Shown here: positions 1 to 8,028 of the stretch, one piece after another
How the letters are laid out: each line of letters begins with the position of its first letter
How positions within the stretch are numbered: the first letter of the stretch is position 1
Origin: Taklimakanibacter albus
GTDB taxonomy: Bacteria > Pseudomonadota > Alphaproteobacteria > Rhizobiales > Aestuariivirgaceae
Assembly (NCBI RefSeq): GCF_016595235.1
Contig: NZ_JAENHL010000006.1
Coordinates: 868,001 to 932,000, forward strand
Direction of reading: 5' to 3'
DNA: 64,000 nucleotides
Notes under the pieces: model-generated
The model's input: the letters and a program-made list of their open reading frames with translations, nothing else
What the model was told of the DNA's origin: nothing
Database searches by the model: none
Program-made: the position numbers and the translations under genes

Positions 1-1196
1 CGAGCCATGTGCTCGACGGCTTCAAGCCGCCTTATGAATCGACCGTCACCAGCAATCTCTGGCGCGACGGCGCCGTCATGCTGGGCAAGCTCAACATGGA
101 CGAGTTCGCCATGGGCTCGTCCAACGAGACGAGCTACTACGGCAATGTGATCAATCCCTGGCGCCGGCGGAATTCCAATGCGGCGCTGGTGCCGGGCGGC
201 TCGTCCGGCGGCTCGGCCTCGGCGGTCGCCGCGCATATCTGCGCCGGCGCCACCGCCACCGATACCGGTGGCTCGATCCGCCAGCCCGCCGCCTTCACCG
301 GTACCGTCGGCATCAAGCCGACCTATGGCCGCTGCTCGCGCTGGGGCGTCGTCGCCTTCGCGTCCTCGCTCGACCAGGCGGGCCCGATCGCGCGCGACGT
401 GCGCGACGCGGCGATCCTGCTCAAATCCATGGCGAGCGTCGATGCCAAGGACACGACGTCGGTCGATCATCCGGTGCCCGACTACGAAGCTGTCATCGGC
501 AAGCCGATCAAGGGCCTGCGCGTCGGCATCCCGCGGGAGTACCGCGTCGACGGCACGCCGGCCGAAATCGATGCGCTGTGGGACAAGTCCGCCAAATGGC
601 TGAAGGAGCAGGGCGCCGAGATCGTCGAGATCTCGCTGCCACACACCAAATATGCGCTGCCGGCCTATTACATTGTGGCCCCGGCCGAGGCCTCGTCCAA
701 TCTGGCGCGCTATGACGGCGTACGTTATGGCTTGCGCGTGCCGGGCGACGACATCGTCTCGATGTATGAGAACACCCGCGCGGCGGGTTTCGGCCGCGAA
801 GTGCAGCGCCGCGTGATGATCGGCACCTATGTGCTCTCGGCCGGTTATTATGACGCCTATTATGTCCGCGCCCAGAAAGTCCGTACCCTGATCAAGCAGG
901 ATTTCGACAAGGCGTGGGACAAGGTCGATGTGGTCCTGACCCCCGCGACGCCGAGCCCGGCCTTCGCTCCCGGCGAAATCACCGATCCGGTGCAGATGTA
1001 TCTGAACGACATCTTCACCGTGACGGTGAACATGGCGGGCCTGCCGGGCATTTCAGTGCCGGGCGGATTGTCGGAGCAGGGACTTCCGATGGGCCTGCAG
1101 CTGATCGGCAAGCCTTTCGACGAGGCGACGCTCTTCCAGGTCGGCCACGCCATCGAGGAAGCCGCCGGCAAGTTCGAAGCGCCGAAATGGTGGTGA
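1..1196 (+). CDS. gatA: Aspartyl/glutamyl-tRNA amidotransferase subunit A (5' end outside window)
   Basis: Amidase-family subunit that hydrolyses glutamine and passes ammonia to Glu-tRNA(Gln) or Asp-tRNA(Asn) in the cytosolic GatCAB complex. The frame is open from the first bases of the window ([14 protein letters not shown]...), so the true start lies upstream and about 397 residues are visible. The amidase signature is clear: [13 protein letters not shown] carries the cis-serine and [11 protein letters not shown] carries the nucleophilic serine. The catalytic lysine, normally near residue 80, falls in the missing N-terminal part. The C-terminus ([23 protein letters not shown]) is intact and typical. 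No gatB follows; the next gene starts 21 bp downstream and is unrelated. Identification is firm. Confidence 0.97.
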   Translation, partial: SHVLDGFKPPYESTVTSNLWRDGAVMLGKLNMDEFAMGSSNETSYYGNVINPWRRRNSNAALVPGGSSGGSASAVAAHICAGATATDTGGSIRQPAAFTGTVGIKPTYGRCSRWGVVAFASSLDQAGPIARDVRDAAILLKSMASVDAKDTTSVDHPVPDYEAVIGKPIKGLRVGIPREYRVDGTPAEIDALWDKSAKWLKEQGAEIVEISLPHTKYALPAYYIVAPAEASSNLARYDGVRYGLRVPGDDIVSMYENTRAAGFGREVQRRVMIGTYVLSAGYYDAYYVRAQKVRTLIKQDFDKAWDKVDVVLTPATPSPAFAPGEITDPVQMYLNDIFTVTVNMAGLPGISVPGGLSEQGLPMGLQLIGKPFDEATLFQVGHAIEEAAGKFEAPKWW

Positions 1197-1217
1197 GCTG
1201 CCGATAGCGCGGAAGCG

Positions 1218-2117
1218 ATGATCGCGGTCGTCGCTCTTCTGGCTTTCGTCAGCATCGCCCTGCCGCTGGCTTTCGCTTGGCGCTTGTGGCGGCTCGATGA
1301 GCCGACCCGTCTCGGCTGGCTGCTCGTCCTCGCCGAAACCGCGGTGTTCGTTGCCCTGATCATGATCCTCGCGCGCTGGGACATTGCCGGTCTCTGGAGC
1401 CGCCTGGCGCTGAGCGGGCTCGTCGGGATCGCGGGTATTGCTTCCGCCTGGCGGCACGCTAGCCGGCCCTGGCGCCTGGACGGCCTGTCTCTCTGGCCGA
1501 GCTACGGATCACGGCTTGCCGCGTTGGCGCTGTTCGGTCCGGCCCTCATTTATGTCGTGGTCGGACTCCTGGCGCGGCACGATCCCCGCGATCTTACATT
1601 TCCGCTGACGGGCGGACAATTTGTTGTCGCGCAGGGCGGTAGCGCCGGCATTCTCAATCATCACCACAGCCATCGCGCCCAACGCCACGCGCTTGACATC
1701 ACTGCCGTCGGGCCTCTCGGATTCCGCGCCTCAGGCCTCTTGCCGGACGATCCCAGCCTCTATGCCGTTTTCGGCAAGAGCGTGATCAGCCCGTGCGATG
1801 GAATGGTCAAGGCAGCCGTCGACGGCTTGCCGGATCTGTCGCCACCGGCGCGCGACAAGGCGAATCCGGCGGGCAACCATGTCGTGCTCTCCTGCGGCGA
1901 CCTTGAGGTCGAGCTGGCGCATTTGCGGATGGGGAGCGTCGTGGTGGAGGCCGGCAGGCAGATCCGCACTCGTGATCCGATCGGCCAGGTCGGCAATTCG
2001 GGTACCAGCACCGAGCCGCATCTGCATATCCATGCCGTCGATGCGGCATCAGGCATGGGGATTCAGATGTCGTTCGAGGGTGTCATTCCCGCCCGCAATA
2101 CGCAGTTCTCCGAATAG
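1218..2117 (+). CDS. M23-family metallopeptidase-like protein with N-terminal membrane segments
   Basis: A 299-residue protein. The first 120 residues hold about four hydrophobic segments (around 1-20, 34-52, 63-78 and 97-119), so it is probably an inner-membrane protein with an exported C-terminal domain. Residues 150-285 resemble the LytM/M23 fold: RHALD (H157, D160), GNHVVL, ELAHLRMG (H235), GNSGTSTEPHLHIH (H268/H270). These fit the zinc ligands and the HxH motif of peptidoglycan endopeptidases, although the first motif is HxxD rather than the usual HxxxD, so catalysis is not certain. The gene follows gatA by 21 bp on the same strand and may be co-transcribed. Function in cell-wall cleavage is inferred from the family. 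Confidence 0.72.
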   Translation: MIAVVALLAFVSIALPLAFAWRLWRLDEPTRLGWLLVLAETAVFVALIMILARWDIAGLWSRLALSGLVGIAGIASAWRHASRPWRLDGLSLWPSYGSRLAALALFGPALIYVVVGLLARHDPRDLTFPLTGGQFVVAQGGSAGILNHHHSHRAQRHALDITAVGPLGFRASGLLPDDPSLYAVFGKSVISPCDGMVKAAVDGLPDLSPPARDKANPAGNHVVLSCGDLEVELAHLRMGSVVVEAGRQIRTRDPIGQVGNSGTSTEPHLHIHAVDAASGMGIQMSFEGVIPARNTQFSE

Positions 2118-2120
2118 ATA

Positions 2121-2148
2121 AGGCCGCGAGCGGGTGAGCTCACGGCCT
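2121..2148. terminator. Hairpin between convergent genes
   Basis: AGGCCG (2121-2126) pairs with CGGCCT (2143-2148), and an inner GTGAGCTCAC palindrome lies at 2134-2143. It sits between the M23 gene and the convergent DUF3597 gene, where a shared terminator is expected. There is no run of T on either side, so intrinsic termination is only possible, not shown. Confidence 0.4.
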
Positions 2149-2176
2149 CCTCCTGGCAAGTTGTTGCCGCTCAGGA

Positions 2177-2614
2177 TCAGTCGAGCAGGTCGGCCGGCAC
2201 CTTGCCGCCATTGTCGGCAAGCTTCTTCATCAGGGCCTTGTGCAGCCAGACATTCATCTTGGCGCTGTCACTGGTGTCGCCCGTATAGTTGAACTCCTTG
2301 GCGAGCTTCTTGCGGGCCTCGAGGCCGCTGTCCAGGTCGAGCGCTTTCATCAGGTCGACGATCGAGGTGCGCCAATGAAGCTTCTGCTTCTTGGCAGCCA
2401 CCGCCTTTTCGAGAACGGCGGCGATGTCGACAGCCTGCACGCTCGGTGCGGCCTTGGGCTGAGTGGGAGCAGGCGCCTGGGGCGTCTGCGGTGTTTGTGG
2501 GGTCTGTGGCGCCTGAGCCGTCGTGGTTGTCGATGGGGGAGCAGACGGAGGGACGGGGGCCGCATTGGCGGCCTTGCCGAAGATTGCCTCACTGATGCTG
2601 TCGAAAATTCCCAT
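2177..2614 (-). CDS. DUF3597 domain-containing protein
   Basis: A 145-residue protein starting MGIFDSISEAIFGK. The start at 2614 was chosen because AAAGGAGAGAG lies just upstream; longer readings in the same frame lack a good site. Residues 18-60 are a proline/glutamine/threonine-rich linker with repeated APQTPQTPQ units. Residues 62-145 match the DUF3597 core: VDIAAVLEKA, HWRTSIVDLMKALDLDSGL, ARKKLAKEFNYTGD, SAKMNVWLHKALMKKLADNGGKVPADLL. The family is a small cytosolic domain common in proteobacteria, with no established biochemical role. It is convergent with the M23 gene and lies downstream of lexA on the same strand, separated by a terminator. Confidence 0.88.
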   Translation of the reverse strand: MGIFDSISEAIFGKAANAAPVPPSAPPSTTTTAQAPQTPQTPQTPQAPAPTQPKAAPSVQAVDIAAVLEKAVAAKKQKLHWRTSIVDLMKALDLDSGLEARKKLAKEFNYTGDTSDSAKMNVWLHKALMKKLADNGGKVPADLLD

Positions 2615-2762
2615 GTCTCTCTCCTTTAAGCGCTGACACTGACATTGCGGGCCTGTGATGGCCCGGCGCCAGTTTAGGGAGGCAGAGCGTGCGTCGCAAC
2701 CCAAGGGAATGACGTTAGGTAATTTCACGCAGTGCGTGTAGGCGCAAACTTCCCGGGTCGCT

Positions 2763-2794
2763 AAAAAACTGAAGCCGGGGCAATCCCCGGCTTC
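2763..2794 (-). terminator. Rho-independent terminator of lexA
   Basis: GAAGCCGGGG (2771-2780), loop CAAT, CCCCGGCTTC (2785-2794) form a perfect 10-bp stem. Read on the minus strand it is followed by AGTTTTTTAG, a classic intrinsic terminator about 30 bp past the lexA stop codon. Confidence 0.9.
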
Positions 2795-2825
2795 CAATCC
2801 TTTTGCCTGATCCCGAAAGGGGGCT

Positions 2826-3533
2826 TCAGTATTTGCGGATGAGCCCGACGAGGCGGCCCTGCACATTGACCCGGTCGGGGCCGAAAATGCGCGTCTCGTA
2901 AGCCGGATTGGCGGCTTCCAGCGCGATCGAGTCGCCCTTCTTGCGGATGCGCTTCAGCGTGGCTTCCTCATTGTCGACCAGCGCCACGACGATGTCGCCA
3001 TTGGTGGCGCTGTCGCCCTTGCGGATCAGCACCGTGTCACCGTCGAAAATACCGGCATTGATCATCGAGTCGCCTTTGACCTCGAGGGCGAAATGCTCGC
3101 CCGAGCCCAGCATTTCGGGGGGAACGGTGATGTTGTGCGAATGGTCCTGGATGGCCGAGATCGGCACACCGGCCGCGATCCGGCCCATGACCGGTACGAC
3201 GGCGGCGCGCGGCGTGCCCGAACCCGCATGCGGGATGGGCTTCACCTTGCCGAGATTGCCTTCGATCACATTGGGGCTGAAGCCCGGGCGCTTGACGGTC
3301 GAGAGGCTGGGGCTATGGGCATCCGGCAGCTTCATGACTTCGAGCGCCCGCGCCCGGTTCGGCATGCGGCGGAGGAAGCCGCGCTCCTCGAGCGCCAGGA
3401 TCAGCCGGTGGATGCCGGACTTGGATTGGAGGTTCAGCGCGTCCTTCATCTCCTCGAAAGAGGGCGACACGCCGTCCTCTTTGAGGCGTTCATTGATGAA
3501 AAGGAGCAGTTCGAGTTGTTTGCGTGTCAGCAT
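2826..3533 (-). CDS. lexA: SOS repressor LexA
   Basis: The DNA-damage repressor, which self-cleaves when RecA filaments form. It has 235 residues, slightly longer than the E. coli protein, as is usual in alphaproteobacteria. The winged helix-turn-helix spans about residues 1-65 ([34 protein letters not shown]). The cleavage site is A121-G122 (GRIAAGVPI). The S24 peptidase dyad is S156 (GDSMINAG) and K194 (EEATLKRI). The linker at residues 66-110 is long. The 114-bp gap to moeA holds two perfect GTTC-N7-GTTC boxes and one degenerate box, so autoregulation is very likely. An intrinsic terminator follows the gene. Confidence 0.97.
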   Translation of the reverse strand: MLTRKQLELLLFINERLKEDGVSPSFEEMKDALNLQSKSGIHRLILALEERGFLRRMPNRARALEVMKLPDAHSPSLSTVKRPGFSPNVIEGNLGKVKPIPHAGSGTPRAAVVPVMGRIAAGVPISAIQDHSHNITVPPEMLGSGEHFALEVKGDSMINAGIFDGDTVLIRKGDSATNGDIVVALVDNEEATLKRIRKKGDSIALEAANPAYETRIFGPDRVNVQGRLVGLIRKY

Positions 3534-3543
3534 GGCGTGACCT

Positions 3544-3558
3544 GTTCAAAGAACGTTC
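3544..3558. promoter_or_regulatory. LexA operator (SOS box), GTTC-N7-GTTC
   Basis: A perfect match to the alphaproteobacterial SOS box: GTTC at 3544-3547, seven bases, GTTC at 3555-3558. It lies 11 bp from the lexA start codon (upstream in the minus-strand sense), where bound LexA would block its own transcription. Confidence 0.85.
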
Positions 3559-3583
3559 CGGGGAAGTCGCTCAGCTAGAATCG

Positions 3584-3598
3584 GAACAAATACAAAAC
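3584..3598. promoter_or_regulatory. Degenerate LexA operator
   Basis: GAAC-N7-AAAC on the plus strand (GTTT-N7-GTTC on the minus strand) differs from the SOS box at one position. It lies between the two perfect boxes in the lexA promoter region and may add cooperative repression. Confidence 0.45.
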
Positions 3599-3608
3599 GA
3601 GGATATGC

Positions 3609-3623
3609 GTTCCCGTTTGGTTC
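3609..3623. promoter_or_regulatory. LexA operator (SOS box), second perfect copy
   Basis: GTTC at 3609-3612, seven bases, GTTC at 3620-3623. It is centred 65 bp from the centre of the first perfect box. It lies between the moeA stop codon and lexA, so it most likely serves lexA rather than moeA. Confidence 0.75.
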
Positions 3624-3647
3624 AGCAAGCTTAAATTGGCCGGGCGT

Positions 3648-4853
3648 TCAAAAATCGAGCAGCAGGAGGTCGACGAGGTCGCCGGCGCGGACGGCTGGCG
3701 CGAAGGGCGGCCGGACGATGAGCCCGTGCGCTTGGGTCAGAGCACGCTGCATCGACGAGTCCTGGAGCTTGAAGGGGGTGGCCTCGAAGCTCCCGTCGCC
3801 GCCCCGCGCTACCGTAGCGCGAAGATAATCCTGTCTTTGGTCATTGGCCGGCAAATCGGAACCAAGCCTGGCCTTGACGACATCTTCCGCAGGCGGAAGC
3901 CCGAGCAGGGCCGAAAGCAGCGGTTTGAGAAAAATCCGCGAGCAGACGAGCGCCGAGACGGGATTGCCGGGAAGCCCCAGAATCCGCTGCGTCCCGTTGC
4001 GGGCGAACATCAGCGGTTTCCCGGGCCGAAGCGCAATTTTCCAGAAATCGAGCGCAATACCCTCTGCCTTCAGGGCAGCCTGGACAAGGTCATGATCGCC
4101 GACCGAGGCGCCACCGGTCGTCAGAAGGATTTCTGCGCCCGAAGCCTTTCGGACGGCCCTGGAAATGGCTTTGAGATTGTCCGGGATGATGCCGAGATCG
4201 ACCGCCTCGCCGCCATAACGGCGCACAAAGGCCGAAAGGGCGAAACTGTTGGAGGAAACGATCTGGTCGGGCCGCGGTGTCGTGCCGGGTGAGACCAGCT
4301 CATCGCCGGTGGTGAAAATTGCCACCTTTGGCCGCTTCGTGACCGGCAGATCCGGCCAGTTCATCGCTGCGGCCAGTCCGATCTCGCGGGCTCCGAGGAG
4401 GGTCCCACGGGGAAGCAGCTCCTCGCCTTTGGCAAAGTCGAGGCCCTTGCGCCTGATATGCTGGCCCGCGCGCTGGGCGGCCACGGTAACGGCGACCTGA
4501 CCATCCGCGGCCTCGGTATTCTCCTGGATGACCACCGTGTCGGCACCCTCGGGGACCGGCGCGCCGGTGAAGATGCGCACGGCCTGGCCGGCCTTGACCG
4601 TCCCGCCGAAGCCGTGACCAGCGGGAGCCGTGCCGATGACCTTCAGCCTTGCGGGAACGGCCTGGACATCGGCGAAGCGCACCGCATAGCCGTCCATGGC
4701 GGAAGCCGGGAAGGGAGGCTGGTCGCGCTTCGCTTTGATGCCGGCAGCAAGCACCCGGCCGGCGCAGTGATGGAGCGGGACGTTTTCGCGCGGCAGCGCC
4801 TTGGCGTCTTTGAGGATGCGGTCCTTGGCCTCGGCCACCGGCATCAGCGCCAT
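3648..4853 (-). CDS. moeA: Molybdopterin molybdenumtransferase
   Basis: A 401-residue MoeA-family enzyme that inserts molybdate into adenylylated molybdopterin, the last step of molybdenum-cofactor synthesis, in the cytosol. The family core is visible: PFPASAMDGYAV near residue 48, the MoCF_biosynth region FTTGDELVSPG, TTGGASVGDHDLV, and RILGLPGNPVSALV. The C-terminal domain IV is complete. The length is normal for the family. The gene starts 2 bp after moaC on the same strand and ends the trpG-trpD-trpC-moaC-moeA run, so it is probably translated from that operon. lexA follows but has its own operators. Confidence 0.95.
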   Translation of the reverse strand: MALMPVAEAKDRILKDAKALPRENVPLHHCAGRVLAAGIKAKRDQPPFPASAMDGYAVRFADVQAVPARLKVIGTAPAGHGFGGTVKAGQAVRIFTGAPVPEGADTVVIQENTEAADGQVAVTVAAQRAGQHIRRKGLDFAKGEELLPRGTLLGAREIGLAAAMNWPDLPVTKRPKVAIFTTGDELVSPGTTPRPDQIVSSNSFALSAFVRRYGGEAVDLGIIPDNLKAISRAVRKASGAEILLTTGGASVGDHDLVQAALKAEGIALDFWKIALRPGKPLMFARNGTQRILGLPGNPVSALVCSRIFLKPLLSALLGLPPAEDVVKARLGSDLPANDQRQDYLRATVARGGDGSFEATPFKLQDSSMQRALTQAHGLIVRPPFAPAVRAGDLVDLLLLDF

Positions 4854-4855
4854 GG

Positions 4856-5332
4856 TCAGTCTCCGGTGTAATGGCCGGACTTGCCGCCCGACTTTTCAAC
4901 GAGGCGGATATCGCCGATGCGCATCGCCCGGTCGGCCGATTTGCACATGTCATAGATGGTGAGACAGGCGACCGATACCGCGGTGAGCGCCTCCATCTCG
5001 ACACCGGTCTTGCCTTCGACCTTGACCGTGGCTTCGACGTCGATCGCCGACGCCTTGGTGTCGGGCGTAAAATCGACGCTGACTCCGGCGATCAGCAGCG
5101 GATGGCAGAGCGGGATCAGCTCATGCGCCTTCTTCGCCGCCATGATGCCGGCGATGCGCGCCGCAGCCAGCACATCGCCTTTCTTGGCGCGGCCCTCGCT
5201 GATCATGGCAAGCGTTTCGGCGTTCATCGTGATGCGGCCCTTCGCGGTGGCGAGCCTGGTCGTGACGTCCTTGGCCGAGACATCGACCATGCGGGCCTGG
5301 CCCTTGTCGTCGAGATGAGTGAGCTTTGTCAT
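4856..5332 (-). CDS. moaC: Cyclic pyranopterin monophosphate synthase
   Basis: A 158-residue MoaC that converts the MoaA product into cyclic pyranopterin monophosphate in molybdenum-cofactor synthesis. The family motifs are clear: [42 protein letters not shown] with the conserved lysine, and [12 protein letters not shown] at the C-terminus. The start overlaps the trpC stop by 4 bp (ATGA), indicating translational coupling. The pairing of moaC and moeA behind trpGDC is a recurrent arrangement in Hyphomicrobiales; no biochemical link to tryptophan synthesis is known. Confidence 0.97.
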   Translation of the reverse strand: MTKLTHLDDKGQARMVDVSAKDVTTRLATAKGRITMNAETLAMISEGRAKKGDVLAAARIAGIMAAKKAHELIPLCHPLLIAGVSVDFTPDTKASAIDVEATVKVEGKTGVEMEALTAVSVACLTIYDMCKSADRAMRIGDIRLVEKSGGKSGHYTGD

Positions 5333-6123
5333 GGCCGCTTCAGGATAGCACGGGTTGCTGCCGCGACATCGTCCTGCCGCATCAGGCTCTCGCCGATGAG
5401 GAAAGTATTGACCCCCACCTTGGACAGCCGCGCCAGATCGGCCGGCGTGAAGAGGCCGCTTTCACCGACGATGAGCCGCTCCTTGGGCACCATCGGCGCC
5501 AGGCGCTCGGTCGTTTCGAGCGTCGTCTCGAAGGTGTGGAGATTGCGGTTGTTGATGCCGATCAGCCGGGTCGAAAGCTTGAGCGCGCGCTCGAGCTCCT
5601 TTTCGTCATGGACTTCCGCCAGCACATCCATGCCCCAGTCGAAGGCGGCCGCCTCGAGCTCGCAGGCAAGCGCATCGTCGATCATCGCCATGATGATGAG
5701 GATGCAGTCGGCGCCCCAGGCGCGCGCTTCCGCCACCTGATAGGGATCGAGCATGAAGTCCTTGCGCAAGGCCGGAAGCTGCGTGACCGCCCGCGCCGCG
5801 CCCAGATATTCAGGCGCGCCCTGGAACGAGGGCGTGTCGGTGAGGACGGAAAGGCACGCCGCCCCGCCATCCTCATAGGCCATCGCCAGCTGCGGCGGGT
5901 TGAAGTCGGGCCGGATCAGGCCTTTGGACGGGCTCGCCTTCTTGATCTCGGCGATGAGCGCCCATTGGCCGTGCGCGATCCTGGCGTCGAGCGCCGCCAC
6001 GAAGCCGCGCACCGGCGGCGCGTCGAGCGCCATCACGTCGAGCTCGCGCTCGGCGATCTCGGCTTTCGCCTTGGCGACTTCCTCGCGTTTATAGGCAGCA
6101 ATCTTGTCGAGAATGGTGGCCAT
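5329..6123 (-). CDS. trpC: Indole-3-glycerol phosphate synthase
   Basis: A monofunctional TrpC of 264 residues, closing the indole ring from CdRP in tryptophan synthesis. The TIM-barrel motifs are present: [14 protein letters not shown] with the catalytic lysine, [31 protein letters not shown], and [15 protein letters not shown]. There is no fused TrpF domain. It starts 3 bp after trpD and overlaps moaC by 4 bp. The N-terminal helix ([18 protein letters not shown]) is complete, supporting the chosen start. Confidence 0.97.
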   Translation of the reverse strand: MATILDKIAAYKREEVAKAKAEIAERELDVMALDAPPVRGFVAALDARIAHGQWALIAEIKKASPSKGLIRPDFNPPQLAMAYEDGGAACLSVLTDTPSFQGAPEYLGAARAVTQLPALRKDFMLDPYQVAEARAWGADCILIIMAMIDDALACELEAAAFDWGMDVLAEVHDEKELERALKLSTRLIGINNRNLHTFETTLETTERLAPMVPKERLIVGESGLFTPADLARLSKVGVNTFLIGESLMRQDDVAAATRAILKRP

Positions 6124-6126
6124 CTT

Positions 6127-7143
6127 CTATCCGTTCGACACCTTCACGAGCTTCTCCAGCACGCCGCGGGCGCCGCCGCCATCGATCGACTTCTGCGCCT
6201 GCGCCACGCCTTCCTTCAAGTCCTTGGCCTTGTCGGCGACGAGGAGAGCGGCGGCGGCCGTCATCACCGCGGCGTCGCGGAAGGCGTTTTTCTTGCCTTC
6301 CAGCACACCGCGGAGCGCTTCGGCGTTCTGCGCCGCATCGCCGCCCTTGAGATCGGCGGCCGACGAGCGGGCGATGCCGACATCTTCCGGCTTGATCTCG
6401 ATCGAGGTGACCTTGCCGTTCTTCAATTCGGCGATCCAGGTCGTGCCCGAGGGCACGATCTCGTCGAAGCCGCCTTCGCCATGACAGATCCAGGCGCGTT
6501 CAGAGCCCAGATTGTTGAGCACATGAGCGAGGGGCTCGACCCAGGCCTTGGCGAAAACGCCGGTGACCTGGCGCTTGACGCCCGCCGGATTGGAGAGGGG
6601 GCCGAGCAGATTGAAGATCGTCCGCGTGCCGAGCTCGACACGCGAAGGACCGACATGTTTCATCGAGGAATGATGCGCCGGCGCGAACATGAAGCCGCAG
6701 CCGGCTTCGCCGATGCAGCGGCTGATCTGATCGGGCGTCAGGTCGATCTTGATGCCGAGCGCCATCAGCACATCGGCCGATCCCGATTTCGACGAGAGCG
6801 CCCGGTTACCGTGCTTGGCGATCTTGAGTCCGGTGCCGGCGGTGACAAAGGCTGCACAGGTCGAGATATTGTAGGAGCCCGACGCATCGCCGCCGGTGCC
6901 CACGATATCGATGGCGTCGGCGGGTGCCACGACCGGTGTCATCTTCTCGCGCATGATCTCGACGGCGCCGGTGATCTCGTCCACCGTCTCGCCGCGCACC
7001 CTGAGCGCCATCAGGAAGCCGCCGATCTGCGAGGGTGTCGCTTCACCCGACATCAGCACGTCGAAGGCGGCCCGGGCCTCCTCGCGCGTCAAAGCCTGGC
7101 CGTTGGCCGCTTTACCGATGAGGGATTTGAGGTCCATGGTCAT
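6127..7143 (-). CDS. trpD: Anthranilate phosphoribosyltransferase
   Basis: A 338-residue monofunctional TrpD that transfers phosphoribose from PRPP to anthranilate. The PRPP-binding signature [17 protein letters not shown] is present, followed by [21 protein letters not shown] and the anthranilate-site segment [18 protein letters not shown]. The start codon overlaps the trpG stop by one base (TAATG), and trpC follows after 3 bp, so the three genes are tightly coupled. The length is normal. Confidence 0.97.
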   Translation of the reverse strand: MTMDLKSLIGKAANGQALTREEARAAFDVLMSGEATPSQIGGFLMALRVRGETVDEITGAVEIMREKMTPVVAPADAIDIVGTGGDASGSYNISTCAAFVTAGTGLKIAKHGNRALSSKSGSADVLMALGIKIDLTPDQISRCIGEAGCGFMFAPAHHSSMKHVGPSRVELGTRTIFNLLGPLSNPAGVKRQVTGVFAKAWVEPLAHVLNNLGSERAWICHGEGGFDEIVPSGTTWIAELKNGKVTSIEIKPEDVGIARSSAADLKGGDAAQNAEALRGVLEGKKNAFRDAAVMTAAAALLVADKAKDLKEGVAQAQKSIDGGGARGVLEKLVKVSNG

Positions 7144-7718
7144 TAAAGTGCCCCCGCTTGTTCGAGGAAGTTCTTCAATAGAGTGTGACCATGCTCGGAG
7201 GCAATGCTCTCCGGATGGAATTGCACCCCATGGATGGGCTTGGTCTTGTGCTGCAGGCCCATGATGATCCCGTCCTCGGTTTCGGCGGTGATTTCCAGAC
7301 TGGCGGGCAGGCTGTCGCGCTCGACGATGAGCGAATGGTAGCGCGTCGCCGCGAAATCGTCAGGTACCGTGGCGAAGATGCCCTTGGCCTGATGACGGAT
7401 CCCCGACATCTTGCCATGCATCAGCTGCGGCGCCCGGATCACCTTGCCGCCGAAAGCCTGGCCGATCGCCTGGTGGCCGAGGCAGACGCCGAGGATCGGC
7501 ACCTGGTCCTGGGCCTGGGCGATGAGGTCGAGGCAGATGCCGGCCTCATTGGGCGTGCACGGGCCGGGCGACAGCACGATCGCCTTGGGCCTTGCCGACA
7601 GCACCTGGCCGACACTGATCTTGTCGTTGCGGTGCACCACCGTCTCGGCGCCGAGATCGCCGAGGAAGTGATAGAGGTTCCAGGTGAAGCTGTCGTAATT
7701 GTCGATGAGGATGATCAT
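7143..7718 (-). CDS. trpG: Anthranilate synthase component II (glutamine amidotransferase)
   Basis: A 191-residue class I glutamine amidotransferase that supplies ammonia to TrpE. It starts [19 protein letters not shown]. The triad is visible: the cysteine in [15 protein letters not shown], and the histidine and glutamate in [15 protein letters not shown]. The oxyanion-loop segment is [13 protein letters not shown]. The same protein could also serve folate synthesis as PabA; the position before trpD favours tryptophan. A 310-bp repeat-bearing gap separates it from trpE, unlike the fused trpE(G) gene of Rhizobiaceae. Confidence 0.96.
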   Translation of the reverse strand: MIILIDNYDSFTWNLYHFLGDLGAETVVHRNDKISVGQVLSARPKAIVLSPGPCTPNEAGICLDLIAQAQDQVPILGVCLGHQAIGQAFGGKVIRAPQLMHGKMSGIRHQAKGIFATVPDDFAATRYHSLIVERDSLPASLEITAETEDGIIMGLQHKTKPIHGVQFHPESIASEHGHTLLKNFLEQAGAL

Positions 7719-7763
7719 GAGTGATGCCTCCTCTGGTTCGATCTACCCGCATGCGCGGAGAAT

Positions 7764-7825
7764 ACCTCGCCCCGCGAAGCGGGGAGAGGGAGGGGCCCAT
7801 TGCGAAGCAATGGGAAGGTGAGGGG
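7764..7825 (+). repeat. Double-hairpin intergenic repeat, copy 1
   Basis: A 62-bp unit with two stem-loops: CCCCGC-GAA-GCGGGG, and CCCATTGC-GAA-GCAATGGG, joined by AGAGGGAGGGG and ending GGTGAGGGG. A second copy lies in inverse orientation at 7931-7992. The 310-bp trpE-trpG gap otherwise shows no credible gene. Confidence 0.85.
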
Positions 7826-7930
7826 CCGTTCTGCAATTATAAACTCTGAACCCTGCAAAAGCTCCACACCATTATCGGTATGCTGATGAATATTCTCTCT
7901 AACGCTGCGACCGGAGAGGTAACAGGGATG

Positions 7931-7992
7931 CCCCTCACCCTCCCGGCGCTGCGCGCCGGGCCCCTCCCTCTCCCCGCTGCGCGGGGCGAGGT
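7931..7992 (-). repeat. Double-hairpin intergenic repeat, copy 2 (inverted)
   Basis: The reverse complement of the same 62-bp element. The stems are CCCGGCGC-TGC-GCGCCGGG and CCCCGC-TGC-GCGGGG. The second stem differs from copy 1 on both arms so that pairing is kept, suggesting that structure rather than sequence is conserved. Confidence 0.85.
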
Positions 7993-8028
7993 GTGACGGC
8001 GGCCGATGATCAGAGGCGATGATGTTCA

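Noticed and set aside
5326-7146. A 606-codon open frame antisense to trpC and trpD
   Set aside because: It is the shadow of two conserved enzymes that overlap their neighbours in an operon; no ribosome-binding site or domain is seen.
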